In this document: one piece after another, positions 25,589-32,834 of the stretch
How positions within the stretch are numbered: position 1 is the first letter of the stretch
How the letters are laid out: each line of letters starts with the position of its first letter
Assembly (NCBI RefSeq): GCF_001279695.1
Contig: NZ_LGDD01000320.1
Location: 1-50,388 of the forward strand
DNA from: Streptomyces sp. WM6378
GTDB lineage: Bacteria > Actinomycetota > Actinomycetes > Streptomycetales > Streptomycetaceae
DNA length: 50,388 nucleotides
Reading direction: 5' to 3'
Notes under the pieces: model-generated
What the model was told of the DNA's origin: nothing
The model's input: only the letters and a program-made list of their open reading frames with translations
The model's database searches: none
Made by a program: the position numbers and the translations under genes

Positions 25589-26125
25589 ATGAGCACCATG
25601 AGAATCAACTGTCCGTCGATCGCCCGCCGCTTGACCGGTCTCGCCGCGTCTGCGGTGCTCGCCACGGCAGGAATGCTGGCGACCGGGGGCACGGCGCACG
25701 CGGCCGTCGGCGCTGGCGGCACCACCATCTACAACGACGAGCCCCTCTACGGCGCCCAGGAATGGCACGTGGACAACGACGGCGCGCGGCTGATCATGCA
25801 GCGGGACGGCAACCTCGTCGTCTACGTCAACGGCAGCCCCCGCTGGGCTGCCAACACCGTCGGCTGCGGCTACAAGGCCGTCATGCAGACCGACGGGAAC
25901 TTCGTGGTCTACGCGCAGGACGGTCACGCGTGCTGGGAAAGCCACACCGCCCAGAACCAGATAAACACGAACTATCAGGTGGTGAAGCTCCACCTCGGCC
26001 CCAACGGCACCTTGACGATCTACGGCGACGAGAGCTCCTCCTGCCCCGACCTGCCCCGGAACGCGGAAAGCACAGCGCCGTACTCCATCCAGCTGAGGTG
26101 CGGGATCCCCATCCGGATGCTGTGA
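25589..26125 (+). CDS. secreted bulb-type (mannose-binding) lectin-like protein
   Basis: ATG 25589 follows GAAAGGG; the product has 178 residues. Residues 1-38 are a signal peptide ending THAHA-like (GGTAHAAV). The mature part is a B-lectin/beta-prism II domain with two clear QxDxNxVxY sites: MQRDGNLVVYVNG and MQTDGNFVVYAQDG. A third, altered strand reads LHLGPNGTLTIYGD. Four or five Cys residues could form disulfides. It would bind mannose-type sugars outside the cell. It begins 88 bp after the last RiPP enzyme, in the same direction, and ends 9 bp from the converging SARP gene. It may be part of the cluster or an unrelated neighbour; lectin-like bacteriocins also use this fold. Confidence 0.88.
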   Translation: MSTMRINCPSIARRLTGLAASAVLATAGMLATGGTAHAAVGAGGTTIYNDEPLYGAQEWHVDNDGARLIMQRDGNLVVYVNGSPRWAANTVGCGYKAVMQTDGNFVVYAQDGHACWESHTAQNQINTNYQVVKLHLGPNGTLTIYGDESSSCPDLPRNAESTAPYSIQLRCGIPIRML

Positions 26126-26134
26126 CGCCCCCGC

Positions 26135-27604
26135 TCACCCCGCGCCCATCCGTTCGGCCATGCTCGCCAGCGACCAGTGCGGCCGGGCGGCGATCCGCGC
26201 CACCGTGGTCCGCAGCAGCGCCGGGTGGCACCGGCAGGCTTCCACCAGGGCCCGGGCGGCGTCCGGTTCGGCCGCGACGCGTGACACTCCAAGAGTACGG
26301 ACCAGCAGACCGAGCGCGTCATCCACGGGAAACGCACTGAGAGCGACCCGCCGGGCACCGGGGAGGAGCCCGGCGGGCGCGCGCCCGGTCACGAGCACGG
26401 CGCACCCCGGGCGCCGGGGAATCAGCGGGCGGATGCTGTCGAGGTCGTGCACGTCGTCGAGCACGACCAGAACCCGGCGGCCGCCGAGCGCCTTCTGGTA
26501 AGCAGCGGCCACGTCCGTCCCCTCTCCGGAGACTTCACCGCCGAGCGCCCGGATGAAAGCGGCAAGGACCCGGCCGGGCGGGACGGGCGGCCCGTCGGAC
26601 GCCTTCAGATCACCGTAGAGCTGGCCGTCGGGATAGCAGTCGCGCAGCCGGTGCGCGGTGTGGACGGCGAGCGCGGTCTTCCCGGTCCCGGCAGCACCGT
26701 GGACGACGGCCAGGCGGCTGGCAGCCGGGGGGCCGACGGACCCCAGGGTCTGGACGAGCAGGGCGACTTCCCCGGCCCGCCCCGTGAAATCGCCCGTGTC
26801 GGGCGGCAGATGGCAGGGCCGGGCGCGGGGAGCGGGCGTGGTGTCCGCATCGAGGATCCGACGGTGCAGCCGCACCAGTTCCGGCGCGGGGTCGAGGCCG
26901 AGCTCTTCGGCCTGCCCGCATACACGGTCGAAGACGTCAAGCGCCTCCTCCCGCCGGCCGCCACGGAAGAGCGCGAGCATGAGCAGTGCCTGCAGATGCC
27001 CGGAAGGGGCCGGCCCCGCCGCCAGCGCGGCGATCTCCGGCAGTACGTCCGCGTGCCGCCCGCGGGCGACGTCGAGGCTCAGCCGGTTCTCCAGGGCCGC
27101 CGTGCGGCTGGCCGCCAGCCGGTGCCGGATCCGTTCGGCCAAGGGGCCGGGCACGCCGTCCAGGGCGGTCCCGTACCACAGGGACAGCCCCTGGGTCAGG
27201 AGCGCGTGGGCGCCGTCCAGGTCACCCTGCTGCCGGGCCGTCGCGGCAGCCCGTACAGCGTCGTCGAAGCAGTGCATGTCGACGGTCCCGGCCGCGACCG
27301 TCAGCCGGTACCCGTCCCCGACCTGGAGCAGCGCAGCACCCTCGCTCTCCGCAGAGGACGGGGGGAACGCCAGCAGCCGGCGGATCCGGTAGACATGGGT
27401 GGCCAGGGCGCGCTTGGGCCGCGCCGGCCAGTGCTCCTCGTCCTCGCCCCAGACGGCGCGCAGGAGCTGTCCGGTGCTCAGCGGCCGGTCCCGGGCCGCC
27501 AGCAGCGCCACCAGGACGGCCTGCTGCTGGGGCCGGCCCGCGGGGGACTCGCCGTCGCCCCGCAGGATCCGCAGCGGCCCCAATGTCCCCAATTGCAGCG
27601 TCAC
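26135..27604 (-). CDS. SARP/AfsR-type regulator, short form (BTAD + NB-ARC)
   Basis: A 489-residue regulator. I chose GTG 27604 because GGGGGC lies just upstream and homology starts at VTLQLGTLGPLRIL; ATG codons at 27637 and 27652 are alternatives. Residues 1-95 are the OmpR-like winged helix (RPQQQAVLVALLAARDRPLS), 96-245 the BTAD domain, and about 275-489 an NB-ARC ATPase with Walker A (HGAAGTGKTALAVH) and Walker B (RRVLVVLDDV). It stops right after LASMAERMGAG, where full AfsR proteins continue into a winged helix and TPRs, so it is short by design or truncation. SARPs activate antibiotic genes by binding direct repeats near -35. It is divergent from a full-length SARP and converges on the lectin gene. 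Confidence 0.88.
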   Translation of the reverse strand: MTLQLGTLGPLRILRGDGESPAGRPQQQAVLVALLAARDRPLSTGQLLRAVWGEDEEHWPARPKRALATHVYRIRRLLAFPPSSAESEGAALLQVGDGYRLTVAAGTVDMHCFDDAVRAAATARQQGDLDGAHALLTQGLSLWYGTALDGVPGPLAERIRHRLAASRTAALENRLSLDVARGRHADVLPEIAALAAGPAPSGHLQALLMLALFRGGRREEALDVFDRVCGQAEELGLDPAPELVRLHRRILDADTTPAPRARPCHLPPDTGDFTGRAGEVALLVQTLGSVGPPAASRLAVVHGAAGTGKTALAVHTAHRLRDCYPDGQLYGDLKASDGPPVPPGRVLAAFIRALGGEVSGEGTDVAAAYQKALGGRRVLVVLDDVHDLDSIRPLIPRRPGCAVLVTGRAPAGLLPGARRVALSAFPVDDALGLLVRTLGVSRVAAEPDAARALVEACRCHPALLRTTVARIAARPHWSLASMAERMGAG

Positions 27605-27707
27605 TTCGTGCCCCCAAGCCCCGTGTCGCTTCGACATCCGGGCAACAGACATCCCATCATATGTGCGTACTTCATGTGCAGCTGTGCACTTTCGGGGAGG
27701 GAGCGCC
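27605..27707. promoter_or_regulatory. divergent promoter region of the two SARP genes
   Basis: A 103-bp spacer must hold both promoters. TGTGC-type hexamers occur at 27662 (TGTGCG), 27675 and 27683 (TGTGCA twice). They could be operator half-sites, but spacings of 13 and 8 nt do not match the 11-nt period usual for SARP sites. Confidence 0.4.
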
Positions 27708-30700
27708 ATGGAGACGCACGAGGACGCCCGCACAAGAGGGGCCGCAGCGCCGTCCCTCCGGTTCGCCCTTCTGGGCCCGGTCCGCGCCTGGCGTGACGGA
27801 ACCGAGATTTCCCTGGGCAGGCCCCAGCAGCGCGAGGTGCTCGCGATCCTGCTTGCCGCCGCGGGGCGGACGGTGTCGACGCTCCTGATCGCGGACGGCG
27901 TCTGGGACGAGGCGGACCGGCCGGGCAGGCCGGGCCAGTCCGTCCGCACCCACATCCACCGGCTGCGCCAGACCCTGGGGCACTCGCTCCTCGCCACCGT
28001 CGGCGACGGCTACGCGCTGCGCGTGCCCGCCGGCGCCGTGGACACCTGGGCATTCGAGCGGGCGGAGGCGGAGGCCGCGCGCGTGCGGGCCGCGGGCGGC
28101 ACGGCCGTACAAGCCCGGGACGTCGTCGCGAAGGCACTGGAGCTGTGGTCCGCCGAGCCGCTGGCCGGCCTCCAAGGCCCCCACGCCAGAGCGGTGCGCG
28201 ACCGGCTGTGCACCGTCCGGCAGTCGCTGCTGGAGACCCGCTTGGAGCTCGATGCCGAGATCGGGGACCGGCCCGACCTGCATGCGGAGGCGGGCGCCCT
28301 GGTCATCGAGTACCCGACGAGCCAGCGGCTGCGGGGCATCCAGATGCTGGCGCTGTCCCGGGCCGGCCGCCAGGCCGAGGCGCTCAGCGTCTACGAGGAC
28401 ACCCGCCGGTTCCTCCAGGCCGAACTGTGCCACCTGCCAACGCCCGAGCGCAGACCCACCCCGGCCCTGCAGCAGCTGCACCAGCGCATCCTGCGCGCGG
28501 ACCCCGAGGTCAGACCCATCGCGGCGCATCCGGCCCTCGACATGGCCGGCCTGCCCCAGGTCCACCGACTGCCCCGCGGTATCGACGACTTCACCGGGCG
28601 CGCCGAGGCGGTCGACGCCCTCACCGCCATGCTCACGCTCCCGGGCACGCGGGCCGTCGTGGTCTCCGCCGTCAACGGCATCGCGGGCGTGGGCAAGACC
28701 ACCCTCGCCGTCCACACCGCGCACAGGGTCACGGAGCGCTTCCCCGACGGGTACCTCTACGCGGACCTGCGCGGCGCCGACCGCGAACCGCTGGCCCCGC
28801 AGACCGTCCTCGCCTCGTTCCTGCGCGCCCTGGGCGTGGCCGACGGCGACGTGCCGGACGACGGCGACGAGCGCATCGCCCTCTACCGCTCCCTGATGGC
28901 GGACCGCCGGTTGCTCCTGTTGCTGGACAACGCGGCCTGTGACGGCCAGGTGCAGCCGCTGGTACCGGGGTGCGCGGGCAGCGCCGTCCTGGTGACCAGC
29001 CGCGCACGGCTGACCGAGCTGGCCGGGGCACACCACCTGCGGCTCGACGTGATGCCGCCCGCCGAGGCCCTCGCCCTGCTCAGGCGGATCGTCGGTGACC
29101 ACCGCTGCGACGCCGAGCCCGACGCGGCCGCGGCGGTCGTGGCCGCCTGCAGCCGGCTTCCCCTGGCCATCAGGGTCGCCGCCTCCCGCCTGGCCGCGGA
29201 GACCGGCTGGACGCTGGCCGAGATGGTCCGGCGGCTGGAGGACGAGCACCAGAGGCTGAACGAACTGTCCACCGGCGAACTCGCGGTAGAGGCCGCCTTC
29301 GAGCTGTCCTACTCCAAACTCTCTGCCGAACAGGCCCGTGCCTTCCGGCTGTTGTCCGCCGTGGACGCGCCGGACCTCGGCCTGCACTGCGCCGCCGCGC
29401 TCCTCGGCCAGGCCCCGGAGGACACTGAGGACCTCCTGGAGTCCCTGGTCGACCTCAACCTCGTGGAATCCCGAAGGATGAGCCGGTACCACTTCCACGA
29501 CCTGGTCCGGGCCTTCGCGCGGGCCAGGAACGCCCGCGACGACGCCCCCGCGGAGACGGCCCGCGCCTTCGCCGGGCTGCTGGACTTCTGTCTGGCCACC
29601 GCGCGTGCCGCGGACGCGGCCTCGCACTCGGTGGACCCTGCCGAACGGCGGCTCATCGACGTGCCGGTGGCCGCGGCTGGCCTGGCCTTCGGCACCGCCC
29701 GGGCCGCGACGGACTGGATGCACGAGGAGATACCCGTCCAACGGGCGCTGATCGACCGGGCCTGCACGCAGGACGCCCTGCCGCTGGCCCAAGCGGCCGA
29801 CCTCGTGGACAAGCTGAACAACGTGCTGCCCGGCATCACCCACCAGACCGGCGTGATCGCCCAGGCCGCACGGGTCGCCGAGGTCGCGGCGGCCCGCGGC
29901 GACCAGACCTCCGAGGCCCTGGCCCGCTACGTCCGCGGCAACGCCCTGTGGCACGCGAACGCGTACGCCGAGGCCGAGGTCGAACTCCTGCGGTCGATCG
30001 CGCTGTGCGACGGCGACCGCGATGCGCGGCTGCGCGCCTGGGCCCACCTCACGCTGTGCGCCGGAGCGCGCGTCCGGGGGCGCACTGGCGAGGCGATAGA
30101 GCACGGCGAGGCCTCGGTGCACCTCTTCCGCGCCGCGGGCGCGGACACGGCCGAGGGCACCGCCCTGGGTGAACTGGCCTTCAACTACGCCCGGCAGGGC
30201 CGGCTCGCCGAGGCCCGCGCCGCAGCCGAACGCGGCGCCGAACTGGTCGGCGGCGAGCCCTCGGTGTCCAAGGCGATCGGCCTGTACTACCTGGCCCGGG
30301 TGCTGCGCCTGTGCGACGACCACGACGAGGCCCTCCGGTGCGCCCAGGAGGCGCTGGAGCTGTTCCGCATCCTGAACGTGTCGGCCTTCGAAGCGGCCAC
30401 TGGCACGCTGATGGCCGACCTGCACGTCCAGACTGGACAGCACCGCCTGGCAGCGGACGTCGCCGAGACCTTCCTCCCCGTGGCCCGCCAGACCAGCGGC
30501 ATGCTCGAAGCGAGCCTCCTGCGGGCCCTGGGCTGTAGCCTCGACCGCCTTGGCCAGCACACCCGGGCGCGCACCTGTCTGGAAACGGCCCACGAACTCT
30601 TCGAGCAGCGCCAGGCACAGGCCGACATCGACCAGACGCGTGCACTCCTGGCCGGACTGGCGTGCAGCCCTGCCGTATCGGACCCGACGAGTAAGTCCGA

Positions 30701-30716
30701 GCCTTGTGATGCATGA
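27708..30716 (+). CDS. SARP/AfsR-type regulator, full length (BTAD + NB-ARC + TPR)
   Basis: ATG 27708 follows GGGGAGGGA; the product has 1002 residues. The order is: OmpR-type DNA-binding domain (RFALLGPVRAWRDGTEIS, then VRTHIHRLRQTLG), BTAD (about 100-255), NB-ARC ATPase with Walker A (GIAGVGKTTLAVHTAH, about 325-340) and Walker B (RRLLLLLDNA), a winged helix (AFELSYSKLSAEQARAFRLL) and a long TPR array to the end (YVRGNALWHANAYAEAEVEL; YYLARVLRLCDDHDEALRCA). This is the AfsR architecture. It is probably the main activator of the RiPP operon 2 kb away, by analogy with other antibiotic clusters. No binding site has been demonstrated. Confidence 0.92.
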   Translation: METHEDARTRGAAAPSLRFALLGPVRAWRDGTEISLGRPQQREVLAILLAAAGRTVSTLLIADGVWDEADRPGRPGQSVRTHIHRLRQTLGHSLLATVGDGYALRVPAGAVDTWAFERAEAEAARVRAAGGTAVQARDVVAKALELWSAEPLAGLQGPHARAVRDRLCTVRQSLLETRLELDAEIGDRPDLHAEAGALVIEYPTSQRLRGIQMLALSRAGRQAEALSVYEDTRRFLQAELCHLPTPERRPTPALQQLHQRILRADPEVRPIAAHPALDMAGLPQVHRLPRGIDDFTGRAEAVDALTAMLTLPGTRAVVVSAVNGIAGVGKTTLAVHTAHRVTERFPDGYLYADLRGADREPLAPQTVLASFLRALGVADGDVPDDGDERIALYRSLMADRRLLLLLDNAACDGQVQPLVPGCAGSAVLVTSRARLTELAGAHHLRLDVMPPAEALALLRRIVGDHRCDAEPDAAAAVVAACSRLPLAIRVAASRLAAETGWTLAEMVRRLEDEHQRLNELSTGELAVEAAFELSYSKLSAEQARAFRLLSAVDAPDLGLHCAAALLGQAPEDTEDLLESLVDLNLVESRRMSRYHFHDLVRAFARARNARDDAPAETARAFAGLLDFCLATARAADAASHSVDPAERRLIDVPVAAAGLAFGTARAATDWMHEEIPVQRALIDRACTQDALPLAQAADLVDKLNNVLPGITHQTGVIAQAARVAEVAAARGDQTSEALARYVRGNALWHANAYAEAEVELLRSIALCDGDRDARLRAWAHLTLCAGARVRGRTGEAIEHGEASVHLFRAAGADTAEGTALGELAFNYARQGRLAEARAAAERGAELVGGEPSVSKAIGLYYLARVLRLCDDHDEALRCAQEALELFRILNVSAFEAATGTLMADLHVQTGQHRLAADVAETFLPVARQTSGMLEASLLRALGCSLDRLGQHTRARTCLETAHELFEQRQAQADIDQTRALLAGLACSPAVSDPTSKSEPCDA

Positions 30717-30737
30717 AGCGCGGGATTCGTCCGATCC

Positions 30738-30753
30738 GTCTGTGACGACAGAC
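30738..30753. terminator. small hairpin after the SARP gene
   Basis: GTCTGT (30738-30743), loop GACG, ACAGAC (30748-30753), 22 bp after the SARP stop. It is a weak terminator candidate. Confidence 0.3.
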
Positions 30754-30910
30754 CTCCGGCGCGGGCGTCGGGTGGTCCGTGTGGGGTGGGTTGTGTGCCG
30801 GGTGTCAGGTGCGGGTGGGAGGCACGTTGCCCACCGCAGGCCGCATGCCCCACGTCGACAGTTTGTGTCCTGGGGGTTGGTGTGGTCCTTCGGGTTGCGG
30901 TGGCGTCCGG

Positions 30911-31432
30911 GTGTCCTCGTGGCTGGCAGAGAACATCGGGCTCGCTGTGCGCCTGGCGGCCCCGGCGGACGCAGGGCCGTCAGAAATCTTCGCGGCCTTC
31001 CTCAAACCGCACTGGGCCACAGCCCGCTGCGAACTGCAGAGCGGATCCGCCTTCGGCGATGGCCTCTTGGACGAACTGGCCAAAGCACCGCTGCCGCAGG
31101 AGGTCCTGTCAACGGTCATTTCGAACTCCCCGCCTGCGGCCAGTAGTTCTCCCCGCCGTCACGAACGCGATACATCGGTTCCGATCATCGACCAGCAGCG
31201 TGAGGCGATGCTCGGCCTCGGGTCGGACTGGTGGCTCTACGTCGTGCTGGACGGTAAGACAGCCCCGGTCCTGGTCGTGGTTCGGGAGCCGAGCAGGCTG
31301 CTCTGGCGGTTGATTACTCCTCTTCGAGAGTTGCCGGAAGGCCAGTACCGCGGCGTGGGCGATGAAGGCAGATGGCACACCATGCCTTCAGACGGGCTTG
31401 CCGTGGGAGAGCAGGTCGATGTCCCCATGTGA
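30911..31432 (+). CDS. hypothetical protein
   Basis: A GTG at 30911 opens 173 codons; the frame extends to 30779 but the extra translation is low-complexity. Segments include SSWLAENIGLAVRLAAPADA, SDWWLYVVLDGKTAPVLVVV and REPSRLLWRLITPLRELPEG. There is no signal peptide, transmembrane helix or known motif. A strong hairpin 16 bp after its stop supports a genuine gene end. I cannot assign a function. It lies between the SARP regulator and an IS5-type element. Confidence 0.5.
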   Translation: MSSWLAENIGLAVRLAAPADAGPSEIFAAFLKPHWATARCELQSGSAFGDGLLDELAKAPLPQEVLSTVISNSPPAASSSPRRHERDTSVPIIDQQREAMLGLGSDWWLYVVLDGKTAPVLVVVREPSRLLWRLITPLRELPEGQYRGVGDEGRWHTMPSDGLAVGEQVDVPM

Positions 31433-31447
31433 CTCTACGGATGCCCT

Positions 31448-31472
31448 CTAACCGCATAAGGAATGCGGTTAG
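31448..31472 (+). terminator. perfect 10-bp hairpin terminator
   Basis: CTAACCGCAT (31448-31457), loop AAGGA, ATGCGGTTAG (31463-31472), 16 bp after the stop at 31432. It is less GC-rich than most local hairpins. Confidence 0.65.
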
Positions 31473-31694
31473 GCGGCTGTGACCTGGGGATTTCGCGGGG
31501 TGCTGCACCGCGTGTGGCGAGGACGGCGAGCGGGCACGGGCGCTAGCAGCGATTGAACCTCTTTCATCTCCTCTCCGACGGGTGAAGGTGCAGGTCGGCG
31601 AGGGGGTATGTGACATGGCGAAGCCCCCGTCGCTGGTGTGGTGATTCCACTCATCACATCGGCATCGGGGGCTTCGTTGGTTCCGTATCCTGCC

Positions 31695-32470
31695 ATGCTC
31701 GATGTCCCGCACGAGCTCGTCGAGCATGTCGCGTGGCTGTTGCACGCCCGCAGAACGGAGATCAACTCTCCCTGGCGCAGGCTGGGTTGTTTCAAGCAGG
31801 CCCTGCTCGCGCTCGCGCATCTGCGGAAGAACGAGACGTTCGCCCAGCTCGGGGCAGGTTTCGGCGTGTCCGAATCCACGGCATGGCGGTACGTCGATGA
31901 AACCCTTGAGGTCCTGGCTGCCTGGGCACCCGGTCTGCGCGAAGCCCTCGTGGGCCTGGGTGAAGGCGACTTCGTCATCGTTGACGGCACCCTGATCCCC
32001 ACCGACTGGGGGCACCTCCCGGCCGAAGGCTGGGGGACATCAAGGCGGACGAGCCCTACTACTCGCAGAAGCACAAGCAGTACGGCATGAATGTGCAGGT
32101 CATTGCCCGTCCCGACGGGACACCTCTGTGGTTCTCCCGCGCGCCGCCCGGACGCACCCATGACCTCACGGCGGCTCGTGCCCACGAAATCGCGCAGGCC
32201 TGTCTGACCCGGCAGATCCTCGTCCTGGCCGACCGCGCCTACCAAGGCGCCGGCGCCACCGTCCGCACCCCCTACTACCACCACCGCATCCAGCCGTCGC
32301 AGTACCAGCGGTTCAACCGAGTACATGCCCGGCTTCGAGCTCCGGGCGAACGCGCCTTCGCTCGCCTGAAGTCCTGGCGCATCCTGCGCCGGACCAGATC
32401 CTCCACCAACCGCGTTGGACGGATCATCGCGGCCGTTCACACCCTCCTCACCTGCAGCTACTCAGGATGA
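31695..32470 (+). pseudogene. IS5-type transposase interrupted by a 32-bp insert
   Basis: The gene starts at ATG 31695 (MLDVPHELVEHVAWLLHARR) and contains the HTH region (SESTAWRYVDETLEVLAAWA) and the first catalytic Asp in FVIVDGTLIPTD. At 32007 the frame breaks. It resumes in another frame with IKADEPYYSQKHKQYGMNVQ, then LVLADRAYQGAGAT (second Asp) and GERAFARLKSWRIL (Glu). Deleting exactly 32 bases (32007-32038) joins T-D to I-K-A in frame and gives a normal protein of about 247 residues. The gene is therefore inactivated by a recent small insertion and not by random decay. Confidence 0.88.
32007..32038. repeat. 32-bp palindromic insert within the transposase
   Basis: The insert starts TGGGGGCACCTCCCGG and ends GGCTGGGGGAC. 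Its right half contains CCCGGCC-GAA-GGCTGGG, a hairpin with one G-T pair. GAC precedes it and GAC ends it, so a short target duplication is possible. It resembles a dispersed GGGGGCACCTCCC-type palindrome I recall from Streptomyces genomes. I found no second copy in this window. Confidence 0.8.
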
Positions 32471-32645
32471 AAGGGGTTCACTGACTACAGATTGATACCT
32501 GGGACTTCGCCGTGGCAATACAGGTTCCGGGCTTGTTTCCAGGCTTGCGAGCAATGCTCCAAAAACAGGACATATGCGCCACGTATGGGAAAAATGGAAT
32601 GTACGGTACTTGGTGTGCCGAAAGCCCGAGCGAGAGGAGTGCACC

Positions 32646-32738
32646 ATGATCGCCAAGCTGCTCCGAAAGCTGTTCTTCACGCGCAACTACGGTGCGTACG
32701 GGGTCCACGACTGGGCTACGTCCGCCGACAAGCTGTGA
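32646..32738 (+). CDS. 30-residue aromatic-rich peptide, candidate P450-modified RiPP precursor
   Basis: The ATG at 32646 is preceded by GAGAGGAG at optimal spacing, one of the best ribosome binding sites in the window. The product has a basic amphipathic start (MIAKLLRKLFF) and then TRNYGAYGVHDW and ATSADKL. Tyr15, Tyr18, His21 and Trp23 are the kinds of residues that cytochromes P450 cross-link in biarylitides, cittilin and atropopeptides. A P450 gene starts 96 bp downstream on the same strand. It is too short for usual annotation cut-offs. Against the idea, the aromatic block is not at the extreme C-terminus, and no protease or transporter is adjacent. Its function is inferred only. Confidence 0.6.
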   Translation: MIAKLLRKLFFTRNYGAYGVHDWATSADKL

Positions 32739-32834
32739 CCGCACTGCCGACGGGTGCTCCCGGGCGCCCGCCGGCTCCTGGCCATGCTGTCGGCGATATC
32801 GGCCTGGACAGGTGCGAGCGTCAGGGGCGATTTC

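Larger units (their letters stand above)
31554..32480 (+). mobile_element. IS5-type insertion sequence (decayed)
   Basis: The left end reads TGAACCTCTTTCATCTCC and the reverse complement of the right end reads TGAACCCCTTTCATCCTG. These imperfect terminal inverted repeats enclose about 927 bp and one transposase frame, which fits the IS5 group. A short direct target repeat was not clear. The transposase is interrupted by a 32-bp palindromic insert, so the copy cannot move on its own. Confidence 0.75.

Noticed and set aside
27662..27688. SARP operator made of TGTGC direct repeats
   Set aside because: Spacings of 13 and 8 nt do not match the 11-nt period of known SARP sites. It is kept only as a possible regulatory note.
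27672..30593. 973-codon minus-strand open frame
   Set aside because: It is antisense to the full-length SARP gene, whose domains are unmistakable. The translation is low-complexity.
31695..32470. Programmed frameshift in the IS5-type transposase
   Set aside because: The two frames are separated by an exactly removable 32-bp palindromic insert, not by a slippery heptamer.
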